This document shows, in pieces, positions 56,398-64,000 of a stretch of DNA of 64,000 nt (position 1 is the first letter of the stretch; each line of letters starts with the position of its first letter). The translations under genes were made by a program, and so were the position numbers. The notes beneath the pieces are model-generated. The model was not told the DNA's origin. It did no database searches and was given only the letters and a program-made list of their open reading frames with translations. The stretch covers positions 345,621-409,620 of the forward strand of contig JACJZF010000002.1 of the NCBI GenBank assembly GCA_020635725.1, written 5' to 3'. The DNA is from Flavobacteriales bacterium (GTDB lineage Bacteria; Bacteroidota; Bacteroidia; Flavobacteriales_F; PHOS-HE28).

Positions 56398-58542
56398 CTA
56401 TCGTACCAGTACGAACCAGCCGAGCTTGATGTCGTCCAGTCGTCCTCGCAGCACGTAGGCGTATGCTCCTTCCGGGGCAAGTGCTCCGCCAATGGTGCCG
56501 TCCCATCCGGTCTTCGAATCGCCTTCCCACACCAGCTGCCCCCACTTGTTGTGTACCGACATCACCGGCGATTGGCAGTACTCCGGCCCAATCACGAAGA
56601 GCACATCGTTGTTGCCATCGCCGTTGGGCGAGAAGGCGTTCGGTACGAACCATGCCACCGGTATGATGCCGTAGCCCGCGCGCAAAGTGCGCCGCGCCGT
56701 GTCCGCGCACATGGTCCCCGGGTCGCTCACCAGCATCACGTCGAAGGCATCCATGGCGCGGTAGATGTGGTTGGGGTCGCGCCATCCGCTCACGGTGTCG
56801 CCGTCGCCGAAGTCCCAGTACCAGGCCTCACCGTCAAGGGAGGTGTTCACGAGGTAGGTGCGCTCATCGCATGGGTCGCTCAGGGTCTCGAAAGAGGCGA
56901 GCGCGGCAGGCAGCACTGTCACCGTTCGCCGCGCGGTATCAACGATGCAGCCCTCGGCGGCTACCAGGGTCACGGTGCGCGTTCCATGCTGGTGGTAGGC
57001 GTGCGCGGGTTGTTCCTCTGTTCCGGTGGCGCCGTCGCCGAACCACCAGCGGTAGGCGCTGGCCAGCTCCGAGTCATTGTCGAACGCGATCGCGGTGTGC
57101 TGGCAAGCGCTATCGGGCGCGGTGAAATCGGCCACCGGCTGTATGCCATCCACCGTGATCAAGTGCGGCTTGGTCAGGCTGAGCTCCTGACCGCAGGAGG
57201 TCACCGAGAGCGACACATCGAACACGCCCACGCCGTAGTGGTGGATCGGTTGGTGTCGCTGGTCCGTCCAGCCATCGCCGAAGTCCCATTGGATGGAGGT
57301 CTCCAAGCAGGTGCTCGGCACGAAGCGATGCCCCTCGCAATCCGGCAGCTCCTCCACGGTGAAATCGACGTAAGGAGGTGTGCTAGTCGAACCCGGCGGC
57401 TCGCCCTCGATGGCGTTGGGCAGGGTGGGCAGGAAACCAAGGCTCCAGAACACGAGCGCGTTGCGGTCGTAACCGATGCTCCCCGCATCAGGCGCATCCG
57501 GATAGCGCACCTCCGCCAGCGTTCGTGGGAAGCCTGAGGTGCCCACGTAGAGCCGGCCATTACCGGCGCACTCGACCGAGAGCACCCAGGAGCCGATGGC
57601 GTCATCGATCACCTCCACCGCGCCAGTACCCAGGTGCGCACGGCCGAAATCCATGTCCTGCGTGGCGCCATTGCCCACGAAGTAGAGGTAGGCGCTTGCC
57701 GGTGAGAACTCGATTCCGACGATCGGGTCATTGCTCAGGGCCATGAGTTGCGCAGGCCCCAGGGAGCCGCTCTGCAGGTCCAGCGGGAAGAGCGCCACAT
57801 CGGCCGCGCTCGGCACCAAGGCGTTGGGCAGGCTCAGCGCCAGTCGGTCGTTCCCGGGTGAGAGCTTCAGGCAGCTGTACCAAGCGGTGCCATCGGGGGC
57901 ATTCAGGCTCCGAATGGTGCTCATGGCGCCGATGCCGCTCTCGGTGAGCAACGCGCGCTTCAGGATGAAGGCCTCGCCATCGACCCCGAAGCTGAAGAGC
58001 CAGCGGCAGCCATTCTCGAGTTGCCGGCTCACGGCGATGCCTTCACCCAGCTCCTCGCCGATCAGCACGTTCTTCTCCAGCACATCGCCTTGGCCGCCGT
58101 TCAGCGCCATATCCACGGTGGAGCGGTAATGCCTGTTGCTCGCGCCATCGTGGTGGATGATGAAGTACTGGCCCGGATGGCAGGGACGCGGAACGATGGC
58201 GGAGGAATGGCTGCTCACGTGGCCGAAGAGCCCGTGGCCATGCGGCATCACTTGGAAAGTGGCGGTACGCACCTCGATGGTGTTGTCGGAGCCCACCGCG
58301 GTATGGAAAAGCGGCTGGCCCGTGGCGGTGGTCATCAGGTTCACATCCTCGAATCCGCCCAGGCCGAACGCGGGGATCAGGTTGCCCAGAACGGGCTCCC
58401 CAGAGGTGAAGTCGAGCGTCTCCACCTCGCCGCTGCCGGTGCGCAGCAGCCAGTTGCTGAGCTGCGCGTGACCGGAGCCGAGGGCCGTGAGGGATAGGGC
58501 TGTCGCGACCGTGCGCCCAAGAAGGGCCTTGCGCCTTGCCAT
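56398..58542 (-). CDS. T9SS cargo protein with PKD domains and type B (gliding-associated) sorting domain
   Basis: A 714-aa protein. The start at 58542 is chosen for its signal peptide (MARRKALLGRTVATALSLTALGSGHAQLS). The N-terminal ~300 residues look like a propeller. A PKD-type domain follows (WDFGDGWTDQRHQPIHHYGVGVFDVSLSV), then a second (AYRWWFGDGATGTEEQPAHAYHQHGTRTVTLV) and a third (WYWDFGDGDTVSGW). The C-terminal ~90 residues are the gliding-motility-associated (type B) domain: FVPNAFSPNGDGNNDVLFV...VHNKWGQLVWEGDSKTGWDGTIGG...GAYAYVLRGR. A TATCTTGC -7-like element lies at 58550-58557. It is likely displayed on the surface. Confidence 0.88.
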   Translation of the reverse strand: MARRKALLGRTVATALSLTALGSGHAQLSNWLLRTGSGEVETLDFTSGEPVLGNLIPAFGLGGFEDVNLMTTATGQPLFHTAVGSDNTIEVRTATFQVMPHGHGLFGHVSSHSSAIVPRPCHPGQYFIIHHDGASNRHYRSTVDMALNGGQGDVLEKNVLIGEELGEGIAVSRQLENGCRWLFSFGVDGEAFILKRALLTESGIGAMSTIRSLNAPDGTAWYSCLKLSPGNDRLALSLPNALVPSAADVALFPLDLQSGSLGPAQLMALSNDPIVGIEFSPASAYLYFVGNGATQDMDFGRAHLGTGAVEVIDDAIGSWVLSVECAGNGRLYVGTSGFPRTLAEVRYPDAPDAGSIGYDRNALVFWSLGFLPTLPNAIEGEPPGSTSTPPYVDFTVEELPDCEGHRFVPSTCLETSIQWDFGDGWTDQRHQPIHHYGVGVFDVSLSVTSCGQELSLTKPHLITVDGIQPVADFTAPDSACQHTAIAFDNDSELASAYRWWFGDGATGTEEQPAHAYHQHGTRTVTLVAAEGCIVDTARRTVTVLPAALASFETLSDPCDERTYLVNTSLDGEAWYWDFGDGDTVSGWRDPNHIYRAMDAFDVMLVSDPGTMCADTARRTLRAGYGIIPVAWFVPNAFSPNGDGNNDVLFVIGPEYCQSPVMSVHNKWGQLVWEGDSKTGWDGTIGGALAPEGAYAYVLRGRLDDIKLGWFVLVR

Positions 58543-58624
58543 GGCATGCGCAAGATAGCAGGGCAGCCTGAGGGCGGTGGATGCTCCTTGCGTGCTCACC
58601 GGCCCGAGGCGGTGCGTGGTCCGT

Positions 58625-59413
58625 TCAATAGCGTAGGCGGAAATGCTCTTTGGCCTGCTCCGTACGCAGGAACACCAGCCCCATGCCGTAGAGGTCAATC
58701 GTGACGGTGACACGCGGATGAGCCTTGATCGTCTCCCACGCCTCCTCCATCTCCCGGCTCCAGTGTATATCGTCGAGCACGAAGACCGTGTCGTTCGTTG
58801 CTTTTTCGAGGCATTGCTCGAAATACGAGAGGGTGGGGGCCTTGGCGTGATGGCCATCGATGAACACCAGGCCCAACGCCGGGATCCGCGCGAGTACCAG
58901 CGGCAGCTGTCGGTTGAAGCTGCCCAAGTGCGCCTGGATGTTGGGCTGGCGCATCTGCTCGAAATGGTGCAGGGCGATGCGATGGATCTGCGGACAGCCC
59001 TCGATGGTATGCACCTCGCCGTTCTCTGCGCCCTGTGCCAGGTACAGGGTGGTGAGGCCGAAGCAGGTGCCGAGCTCCAGCACGTGGGCCGCGTCCATGT
59101 ATCGCGCGAGCCGGAAGAGCAGCTGAGCCTCTTTGGGTCCTTTCAGCGAGGCTCGGGTGATGTCCGCCACCCGGCGCACCGGCAGGTCCAACACCCGGGA
59201 ACCGGCTCCCAGGTCGTTTACCCGAATGGTCTGCTCACTGTTTAGGAGTTCGGCGCGGAGTTCCTCGATCGCTGCGAACTCGGGCCGCTCGGTTTGCGGG
59301 CGCAGCACGTGTTCCACCAGGCCGTACACGAAAGGTGAATGCACGCTATGGCGCGTACGGGCCTTGATCAGGTGCTCGAAGTAGCTGCTGATGCGCTGGA
59401 GGGTCGCGGCCAT
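58625..59413 (-). CDS. Class I SAM-dependent methyltransferase (O-methyltransferase type)
   Basis: A 262-aa soluble methyltransferase. Residues ~105-125 carry the SAM-binding motif VLELGTCFGLTTLYLAQGAENG, with the acidic motif HTIEGCPQIHRIALHHF and post-motif LGLVFIDGHHAKAPTLSYFEQCL. The N-terminus (SSYFEHLIKARTRHSVHSPFVYGLVEHVLR) is a recognisable opening of a Bacteroidota methyltransferase_24 group. The substrate is unknown. TACTTTTG at 59424-59431, 10 nt before the ATG, is a good promoter. The gene is not cotranscribed with the crt operon. Confidence 0.87.
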   Translation of the reverse strand: MAATLQRISSYFEHLIKARTRHSVHSPFVYGLVEHVLRPQTERPEFAAIEELRAELLNSEQTIRVNDLGAGSRVLDLPVRRVADITRASLKGPKEAQLLFRLARYMDAAHVLELGTCFGLTTLYLAQGAENGEVHTIEGCPQIHRIALHHFEQMRQPNIQAHLGSFNRQLPLVLARIPALGLVFIDGHHAKAPTLSYFEQCLEKATNDTVFVLDDIHWSREMEEAWETIKAHPRVTVTIDLYGMGLVFLRTEQAKEHFRLRY

Positions 59414-59423
59414 GATAGCGTCT

Positions 59424-59431
59424 CAAAAGTA
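59424..59431 (-). promoter_or_regulatory. -7 element TACTTTTG just before the methyltransferase gene
   Basis: Exact TAnnTTTG match on the minus strand, 10 nt before the ATG at 59413. It is the same octamer and spacing as kynU, so the mRNA should be nearly leaderless. Confidence 0.65.
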
Positions 59432-59465
59432 GAAGCGGCCGCATACCCGCGGCATTCCCGTCGCC

Positions 59466-59966
59466 CTACTTCTGAACAGCGCTGTTCACGCCGCGGGTCT
59501 TCAGCGCTTGCTGCGCCTCGCGGTAGTACTTGTAGGGCACGATCAGCATGCCGAAGCACTCACCGTGTTCCTTGCCAAGGTGCTTGTGATGCGCCTTGTG
59601 CGCCCGCCGGATGGCCAGGAAGTATGGGTTCTTCGTGTTCCGCAGCCACTTGATCCGCTGGTGGATGAAGACCTCATGCACCAGGAAATACAGGATTCCG
59701 TAAACCAGGATCCCCAGTCCGATCCAGAGGTACGGCGTCTCCAGGCCCTTGAGGCTGCCGATGATGAAGAGCAGCATCGAGGGGACCGCGAAGATCAGGA
59801 AGAAGGCATCGTTGCGTTCGAGGAAGCCGTAGTGGTCCTTGCGGTGATGATCCGCGTGCAGATACCACAGGAAGCCATGCATCACGTACTTGTGCGCCGC
59901 CCACGCCACGAATTCCATCAGCAGCGCGGTGCCGAGCACGAGGGCGATGATGGTCCATACCGGCAT
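59466..59966 (-). CDS. crtZ: Beta-carotene hydroxylase, CrtZ type
   Basis: A 166-aa membrane di-iron hydroxylase that turns beta-carotene into zeaxanthin. The histidine boxes are complete: HKYVMHG (near residue 25), HADHHRKDHYG, HEVFIHQR (near 97) and RRAHKAHHKH (near 125). Four hydrophobic segments separate them. It is the last gene of the carotenoid operon, four bases after the SRPBCC gene. Lycopene cyclase, which must supply beta-carotene, is not in this window. Confidence 0.93.
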   Translation of the reverse strand: MPVWTIIALVLGTALLMEFVAWAAHKYVMHGFLWYLHADHHRKDHYGFLERNDAFFLIFAVPSMLLFIIGSLKGLETPYLWIGLGILVYGILYFLVHEVFIHQRIKWLRNTKNPYFLAIRRAHKAHHKHLGKEHGECFGMLIVPYKYYREAQQALKTRGVNSAVQK

Positions 59967-59970
59967 GCGT

Positions 59971-60465
59971 CTACAACGTTTGAGTCTCTTGCTCGGTTCG
60001 GATGGCCGCTGGGAAAAGCTTGGAGAGCACTTCTGTTCGGTAGGCGAAGATGCGCTCGAGCCGGGGTTTGATCAACGGCGCATGCAGTGCTTCACCAAGC
60101 GGGCCGAAAGGCAACCTGTATTCCACGCGGTCCTTCATGAGCACGCCGTCGGCAACGGCAAGGAACGTGTGCGCGTGACGCCACACAGCGTAAGGCCCTT
60201 TCAACTGGCTATCGATGAAACGGTGCGGCGGGCTCACGTCGTCGATGCGCGTCACCCAGCGCATCGGTATGCCAAGCAACGGGCGCACGGTATAGCTGAT
60301 CAGCTGCCCGGTATGCGCCGGAGCATCGTCGAAAGGCTCCTCGATACGGAAACCTAATTCCGGCGGGGTGATGCGCGCCAGGTTCCGTGGGGTGCTGAAA
60401 AAGGCCCAGGCCTCTGGCAGGGTGGTGCTCAGCAGCTGCTCGCGCTCAAGCACATGCAGGGCCAT
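59971..60465 (-). CDS. SRPBCC-family protein of the carotenoid cluster
   Basis: A 164-aa protein (MALHVLEREQLLSTTLPEAWAFFSTPRNLARITPPELGFRIEEPF...) of the START/SRPBCC fold, often mis-annotated as a cell-division inhibitor. It is a regular companion of carotenoid genes in flavobacteria. Its single deep cavity could bind a carotenoid or a precursor, but the ligand is not known. It is one codon from the small paralogue (60467) and four bases from crtZ. Confidence 0.85.
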   Translation of the reverse strand: MALHVLEREQLLSTTLPEAWAFFSTPRNLARITPPELGFRIEEPFDDAPAHTGQLISYTVRPLLGIPMRWVTRIDDVSPPHRFIDSQLKGPYAVWRHAHTFLAVADGVLMKDRVEYRLPFGPLGEALHAPLIKPRLERIFAYRTEVLSKLFPAAIRTEQETQTL

Positions 60466-60466
60466 C

Positions 60467-60628
60467 TCACTTAATGACCTCCAACTTGGGGTAGCGCTTG
60501 CGCCACGACTCCAAGGCCTTCTGGCTGCTCACGGTAATGATCGTGCGGGAATCAAGGCGCACCTTGATCTCCTTCACACCTTCCTTGATCGGGCGCTCCA
60601 GGATGAGCGCGGGTTTCTTTCGTGGCAT
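60467..60628 (-). CDS. 53-aa basic protein, paralogue 2 in the carotenoid operon
   Basis: A short gene encoding MPRKKPALILERPIKEGVKE... and ending SQKALESWRKRYPKLEVIK. It is 53 aa, very basic, and strongly similar to the next small gene upstream (60631-60792), so both are under selection. The stop falls one base before the SRPBCC start codon, and the gene lies inside the operon. No known family is recognised. Confidence 0.85.
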   Translation of the reverse strand: MPRKKPALILERPIKEGVKEIKVRLDSRTIITVSSQKALESWRKRYPKLEVIK

Positions 60629-60630
60629 GT

Positions 60631-60792
60631 TCAGCCGATGACTTCGAGCTTGGGGTAACGTTGGCGCCAGAACTCCAAGGCTTTCTGACTGGCCAAGGTG
60701 ATCACGGTACGGGCATCAAGGCGCACCTTGATGGCTTTGATCCCTTCCTTCACCGGTTGGGCGAGGATCAGGGGCTTCTTCTTGCGTGGCAT
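60631..60792 (-). CDS. 53-aa basic protein, paralogue 1 in the carotenoid operon
   Basis: MPRKKKPLILAQPVKEGIKA... ending SQKALEFWRQRYPKLEVIG: a 53-aa basic protein with about 70% of its residues identical to the paralogue at 60467-60628 and the same length. It begins two bases after the photolyase stop, so it is tightly packed in the operon. It resembles a small nucleic-acid binder in charge and size, but no motif confirms this. Confidence 0.85.
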   Translation of the reverse strand: MPRKKKPLILAQPVKEGIKAIKVRLDARTVITLASQKALEFWRQRYPKLEVIG

Positions 60793-60794
60793 AG

Positions 60795-62147
60795 CTAGAA
60801 CAATTGCGTTTGTTGGTCGTTTCCGGGCCGCGAGTCTGACAGGGCTTCCTTGTAGACCCTGATGACCCTGTCTCTCGCTGCTTGGTGAACGACCATTGGA
60901 CGCACATAGTTTGCCGTTCCATGCTCTGGCACCCAATGCTTGACATACTTTAACTCCGGATCGAAGCGCTCTTGTTGCAGCTGGGGGTTGAAGACCCGAA
61001 AGTACGGAGCCGCGTCACAGCCTGAGCCTGAGGCCCATTGCCAACCGCCATTGTTGCTGCTCAGTTCGAAGTCGAGCAGTTTCTGGGCGAAGTAGGCCTC
61101 GCCCCAGCGCCAGTCGATGAGCAGGTGCTTGGTGAGGAAGCTGGCCGTAACCATGCGTACCCGGTTGTGCATCAGCCCGGTAGCATTCAATTCGCGCATA
61201 CCGGCATCCACCAGAGGGTAGCCCGTGCGGCCTTCGCACCAGGCTCGGAAATCCCCCTCATCCGAGCGCCAAGGGATGCGGTCGTATGCTGGTTTGAAGG
61301 CGCGCTCCGGATGCGGGAAGTGCCAGAGTATCTGCATGAAGAACTCCCTCCAAATCAGCTCATTGGCGTATTTCCGACTCAGGCTCATCGCCCGGCGGTA
61401 AAGCTCCCGTACGCTCACCGTGCCGAATCGCAGAAGGGTGCTCATCCGGCTGGTGCCATCTACCGCCGGAATGTCACGTGTGTGCTCGTAGCGCATCAGC
61501 AATGAATCGCGCACGGAGGCGGGCGGCACAACCAGGTCTGTGGGCAGGAAGCCCAGGTCCTGCAGGCTCGGAATGGGCAAGGGCGAACCGGGCAAAAGAT
61601 GCCCCAGGTGCTCTGCACTGGGGTAGGCCTTGGTCATCTCTTCGTCGAAGGCAGCCCACCACTTGCGCATGTATGGCGTGTACACGGTGTATGGCTCACC
61701 GTTGTCCTTCACGATCTCACCACGCTCGAATATGCTGATGTCCTTGAAGCTGTGGAAGGGCACTCCATGCTCCTTCAAGAGGCCCGCGATCGCCTCGTCT
61801 CGCGCAAGGGCATAGGGCTCGTGATCATGGTTCACGGTCACCGCGGTGATGTCGTATTCCACGAGCAGGCGTTTCCATACTTCCATGGGAGCACCATGCT
61901 CCACGCGCAGCGTCGATCCGCACTGAGCTAAATCCTCCTGTAGCTGGCTCAGCGCGCGGTGAATGAAGTCCACCCGGCGGTCGGCCCTATCCTCTAAACG
62001 GCCGAGGATATGCGTGTCGAAGATGAAGAGCGGCAGCACGTTGCCATGCTCCGATAAGGCGCGGAACAGGCCGTGGTTGTCGTTCAGGCGAAGATCGCGG
62101 CGCAGCCAGTGGATGCTGACGCGCGGCTTGGCATGGACTGTCTTCAT
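60795..62147 (-). CDS. phr: Deoxyribodipyrimidine photolyase (class I, cryptochrome/photolyase family)
   Basis: A 450-aa light-driven DNA-repair flavoprotein. The start MKTVHAKPRVSIHWLRRDLRLNDNHGL fits the family; the longer frame upstream is antisense or out of idi. The FAD-binding C-terminal domain carries ELIWREFFMQILWHFP, TGYPLVDAGMRELNATGLMHNRVRMVTASFLTKHLLIDWRWGEAYFA and NGGWQWASGSGCDAAPYFRVFNP. The tryptophan and WAS region favour a photolyase over a signalling cryptochrome. Its ATGA overlap with idi shows cotranscription with carotenoid genes, a sensible light-stress pairing. Confidence 0.93.
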   Translation of the reverse strand: MKTVHAKPRVSIHWLRRDLRLNDNHGLFRALSEHGNVLPLFIFDTHILGRLEDRADRRVDFIHRALSQLQEDLAQCGSTLRVEHGAPMEVWKRLLVEYDITAVTVNHDHEPYALARDEAIAGLLKEHGVPFHSFKDISIFERGEIVKDNGEPYTVYTPYMRKWWAAFDEEMTKAYPSAEHLGHLLPGSPLPIPSLQDLGFLPTDLVVPPASVRDSLLMRYEHTRDIPAVDGTSRMSTLLRFGTVSVRELYRRAMSLSRKYANELIWREFFMQILWHFPHPERAFKPAYDRIPWRSDEGDFRAWCEGRTGYPLVDAGMRELNATGLMHNRVRMVTASFLTKHLLIDWRWGEAYFAQKLLDFELSSNNGGWQWASGSGCDAAPYFRVFNPQLQQERFDPELKYVKHWVPEHGTANYVRPMVVHQAARDRVIRVYKEALSDSRPGNDQQTQLF

Positions 62148-62689
62148 GTGGGTTCCGCGCGGATCAGTTGCCGAACACGCGGCCAGCAGGCGCGCAGCCA
62201 GAAGGTGTACCGTTCCGGTCGCAGCCGCATCTCTTCCTCCAGATCGTCCGCATCGGCATACCGCCATTCGCTCACTTCGGCGGGATCCGGGTCGGGAGGA
62301 CCGCTCCACGCGCCGAAGAGCACGTGATCCAGCTCATGCTCGATCAGGCCGTTCTCCAGCTCAGCACGGTAGGTGAAACTGAATTGCTCGGTCAGCGCCG
62401 TGCTGATGCCCATTTCCTCCTGCAACCGTCGCAGGGCCGCCTGGTCCACAGACTCGCCCGGACGCGGATGGCTGCAGCAGGTATTGGTCCAGAGACCTGC
62501 GCTGTGGTATTTGGTGTCAGCGCGGCGCTGCAGGAGCAGTCGGCCACTGGCGTCGAAGAGGAAGATGCTGAACGCGCGGTGAAGCTTTCCCTCTAGGTGA
62601 GCCTGCAATTTGCCCATGGCGCCGATCGCCCGGTCCTGCTCGTCCACGAGCACCACCTCATCTTCTGTCCGGAGCGAATCTGGCGTCAT
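62144..62689 (-). CDS. idi: Isopentenyl-diphosphate delta-isomerase (type 1, Nudix)
   Basis: Interconverts IPP and DMAPP, supplying the carotenoid precursor. The start at 62689 (MTPDSLRTEDEVVLVDEQDRAIG) overlaps the crtB stop (TGATG). The 181-aa Nudix domain shows KLQAHLEGKLHRAFSIFLFDASGRLLLQRRADTKYHSAGLWTNTCCSHPRPGE and the metal-site block RRLQEEMGI, with the catalytic cysteine in TNTCCSHP. It sits between crtB and the photolyase in the operon. Confidence 0.94.
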   Translation of the reverse strand: MTPDSLRTEDEVVLVDEQDRAIGAMGKLQAHLEGKLHRAFSIFLFDASGRLLLQRRADTKYHSAGLWTNTCCSHPRPGESVDQAALRRLQEEMGISTALTEQFSFTYRAELENGLIEHELDHVLFGAWSGPPDPDPAEVSEWRYADADDLEEEMRLRPERYTFWLRACWPRVRQLIRAEPT

Positions 62690-63531
62690 CAGAGCATCCC
62701 AAAGCTGTGGCGCAAGTAACTCGATGTGAGCAGCACCAGCTTCCCGCGGTTGGGTACGCGGATCCGCTCTTTGAGGACCCGGCACGCAGGCAGCGCCTGG
62801 ATCTTCCGGAAGAGCGTGAGGTAATAGATGTAGGCGAGGTAGACTCCGAAACGCGCCCGCTTCGGCAATTCGCGTATGCCCGTTAGCGCGGCACTGAAGT
62901 CGTCTGCGATATCGGCCTCGATACGCTTCTTGGTCGTGTCGTCCCATCGGCTCAGATCCACCTCAGGGAAGTAGGTTCGTCCGAGGCTCAGGTGGTCATC
63001 CTTCAGGTCTCGCAGGAAATTCACCTTCTGGAAAGCGGCCCCCAGCCGCATCGCTGCAGGTTTCAGGCGCTGGTAGAGCGCGTCATCGCCCTCGCAGAAG
63101 ACCCGCAGGCACATCAGGCCCACCACTTCGGCACTGCCCAGGATGTAGGTCTCGTAGCTCCCTTGGTCATGGCTTTTGTCTGTCAGGTCCATGGCCATGC
63201 TGTCCAGGAAGGTGTCGTAGAGCTCACGCTCGATCCCATACCCGTTCACCACCAGCTGGAAACTATGGAGTATCGGGTTCAGGCTGATGCCTTCGGCGAT
63301 GGCGCGGTCCGTATCGGCACGGAAACGGGCGAGGAGCTCGGCTTTGTCGTGGCCGTGGAAGGTGTCCACGATCTCATCGGCGAATCGTACGAAGCCGTAG
63401 ATCGCATGGATCGGCGCACGCAGCCGGTGGTCGAGCGAGCGGATGCCCAACGAGAACGACGTGCTGTACGCGTAGGTCGTCTGCTTGCTGGCCTTCAGGC
63501 ACACGGTGTCGAACAGTGCGATCGTGTTCAT
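62689..63531 (-). CDS. crtB: Phytoene synthase
   Basis: A 280-aa squalene/phytoene synthase that joins two geranylgeranyl diphosphates to phytoene. The first Asp-rich motif is FADEIVDTF (near residue 50) and the second GAAFQKVNFLRDLKDD (near residue 165). YAYSTSFSLGIRSL... matches the family's N-terminus. The crtI stop overlaps its start (ATGA) and the crtB stop overlaps idi (TGATG). Confidence 0.96.
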   Translation of the reverse strand: MNTIALFDTVCLKASKQTTYAYSTSFSLGIRSLDHRLRAPIHAIYGFVRFADEIVDTFHGHDKAELLARFRADTDRAIAEGISLNPILHSFQLVVNGYGIERELYDTFLDSMAMDLTDKSHDQGSYETYILGSAEVVGLMCLRVFCEGDDALYQRLKPAAMRLGAAFQKVNFLRDLKDDHLSLGRTYFPEVDLSRWDDTTKKRIEADIADDFSAALTGIRELPKRARFGVYLAYIYYLTLFRKIQALPACRVLKERIRVPNRGKLVLLTSSYLRHSFGML

Positions 63532-64000
63532 GCCTTCACGGTATTGCTTGCGTTCTCCTTCGCGATCAGATCGGCCACCACCTGCCCGCTGATGATGGCG
63601 GGCGGCACGCCGGGGCCGGGCACGGTGAGCTGACCAGCGTAATAGAGCCCCTTCACCTTGCGGCTCTTCATGCGCGGCCGCAACGGACCGGTTTGCGCCA
63701 TGGTGCTCGCCATGCCGTAGGCGTTGCCGCGGTAGGCGTTGTAGTCGGCCTGCAGGTCGTTGATGCAGTATGCGCGCTTGAGCTCCACATGTCTTCGTGG
63801 GTCGAAGCCTAAGTGCCGCTCGAGTCGGTTCATGACGATTTGGAAGTAGCGCTCGCGGATCTCTTCCCGGTCGTCCAGTCCCGGCGCGATAGGCACCAGA
63901 ATTACCATGTTCTCCTTGCCCGGAGGCGCCACGGAGGGGTCCGTGCGGCTGGCGCAGCTCACGTAGAAGAGCGGCTTACTGGGCCAGCTCGGCTGGTCGT
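63528..64000 (-). CDS. crtI: Phytoene desaturase, C-terminal part (runs off the right edge)
   Basis: The frame continues to the window end and shows DQPSWPSKPLFYVSCASRTD, PSVAPPGKENMVILVPIAPG and the C-terminal FAD-binding block KGLYYAGQLTVPGPGVPPAIISGQVVADLI. That block is the classic CrtI signature. CrtI desaturates phytoene to lycopene. About 157 C-terminal residues lie in the window; the N-terminal FAD domain is outside. It is the promoter-proximal gene of the visible operon and overlaps crtB by four bases. Confidence 0.95.
   Translation of the reverse strand, partial: DQPSWPSKPLFYVSCASRTDPSVAPPGKENMVILVPIAPGLDDREEIRERYFQIVMNRLERHLGFDPRRHVELKRAYCINDLQADYNAYRGNAYGMASTMAQTGPLRPRMKSRKVKGLYYAGQLTVPGPGVPPAIISGQVVADLIAKENASNTVKA

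Overview
The window is GC-rich DNA from a member of the Bacteroidota, probably a Flavobacteriales-like lineage. This rests on type IX secretion (T9SS) components and cargo with T9SS C-terminal sorting domains of types A and B. Supporting evidence is TAnnTTTG-type -7 promoter elements, a kynurenine pathway pair, DUF5686-type outer-membrane proteins and a flavobacterial carotenoid cluster. I saw no rRNA, tRNA, CRISPR array, insertion sequence or prophage. Much of the window is housekeeping DNA with tightly packed, often overlapping genes.

Layout. 1-504: 5' part of a secreted protein behind gcvP. 504-8.6 kb: gcvP, two envelope genes, kynU, kmo and an outer-membrane protein. 8.6-14.8 kb: a repeat patch, an MBL hydrolase, a large beta-propeller/beta-barrel protein, a half-size TauE/SafE protein, an M20 amidohydrolase and an XRE regulator. 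14.8-25.5 kb: the accessory part, with four T9SS cargo genes, an orphan sorting domain, a patch of truncated gene tails, and a regular array of TGCG-N5-CGCA palindromes between the XRE regulator and a 1,398-aa beta-helix surface protein. 25.5-34.8 kb: repeats, recQ, tatC, a DUF5686 protein, lptB, a multi-spanning membrane protein, purS and pssA. 34.8-41.1 kb: porV and a very large C25-peptidase (PorU2-like) gene. 41.1-51.9 kb: lnt, pabB, tilS, a dsbD locus broken by two small frameshifts, an ORF6N gene carrying a 33-bp palindrome, gmhA, comM and a TonB-like protein. 51.9-59.4 kb: secA, a DUF2795 protein, a cobalamin adenosyltransferase, a type-B T9SS cargo protein and a methyltransferase. 59.5-64.0 kb: one minus-strand operon crtI-crtB-idi-photolyase-two 53-aa paralogues-SRPBCC-crtZ, which points to zeaxanthin-type carotenoid synthesis coupled to photorepair.

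How it fits together. SecA, TatC, Lnt, LptB, PorV and the C25 protease build and decorate the envelope, and the cargo genes at 15-25 kb and 56-58 kb are clients of that export route. KynU/Kmo and GcvP are amino-acid catabolic genes. Three kinds of small repeat recur between genes: short perfect hairpins with 3-nt loops; CAAC-rich heptad tracts carrying a 30-bp unit; and promoters whose -7 element lies so close to the start codon that nearly leaderless mRNAs are likely.
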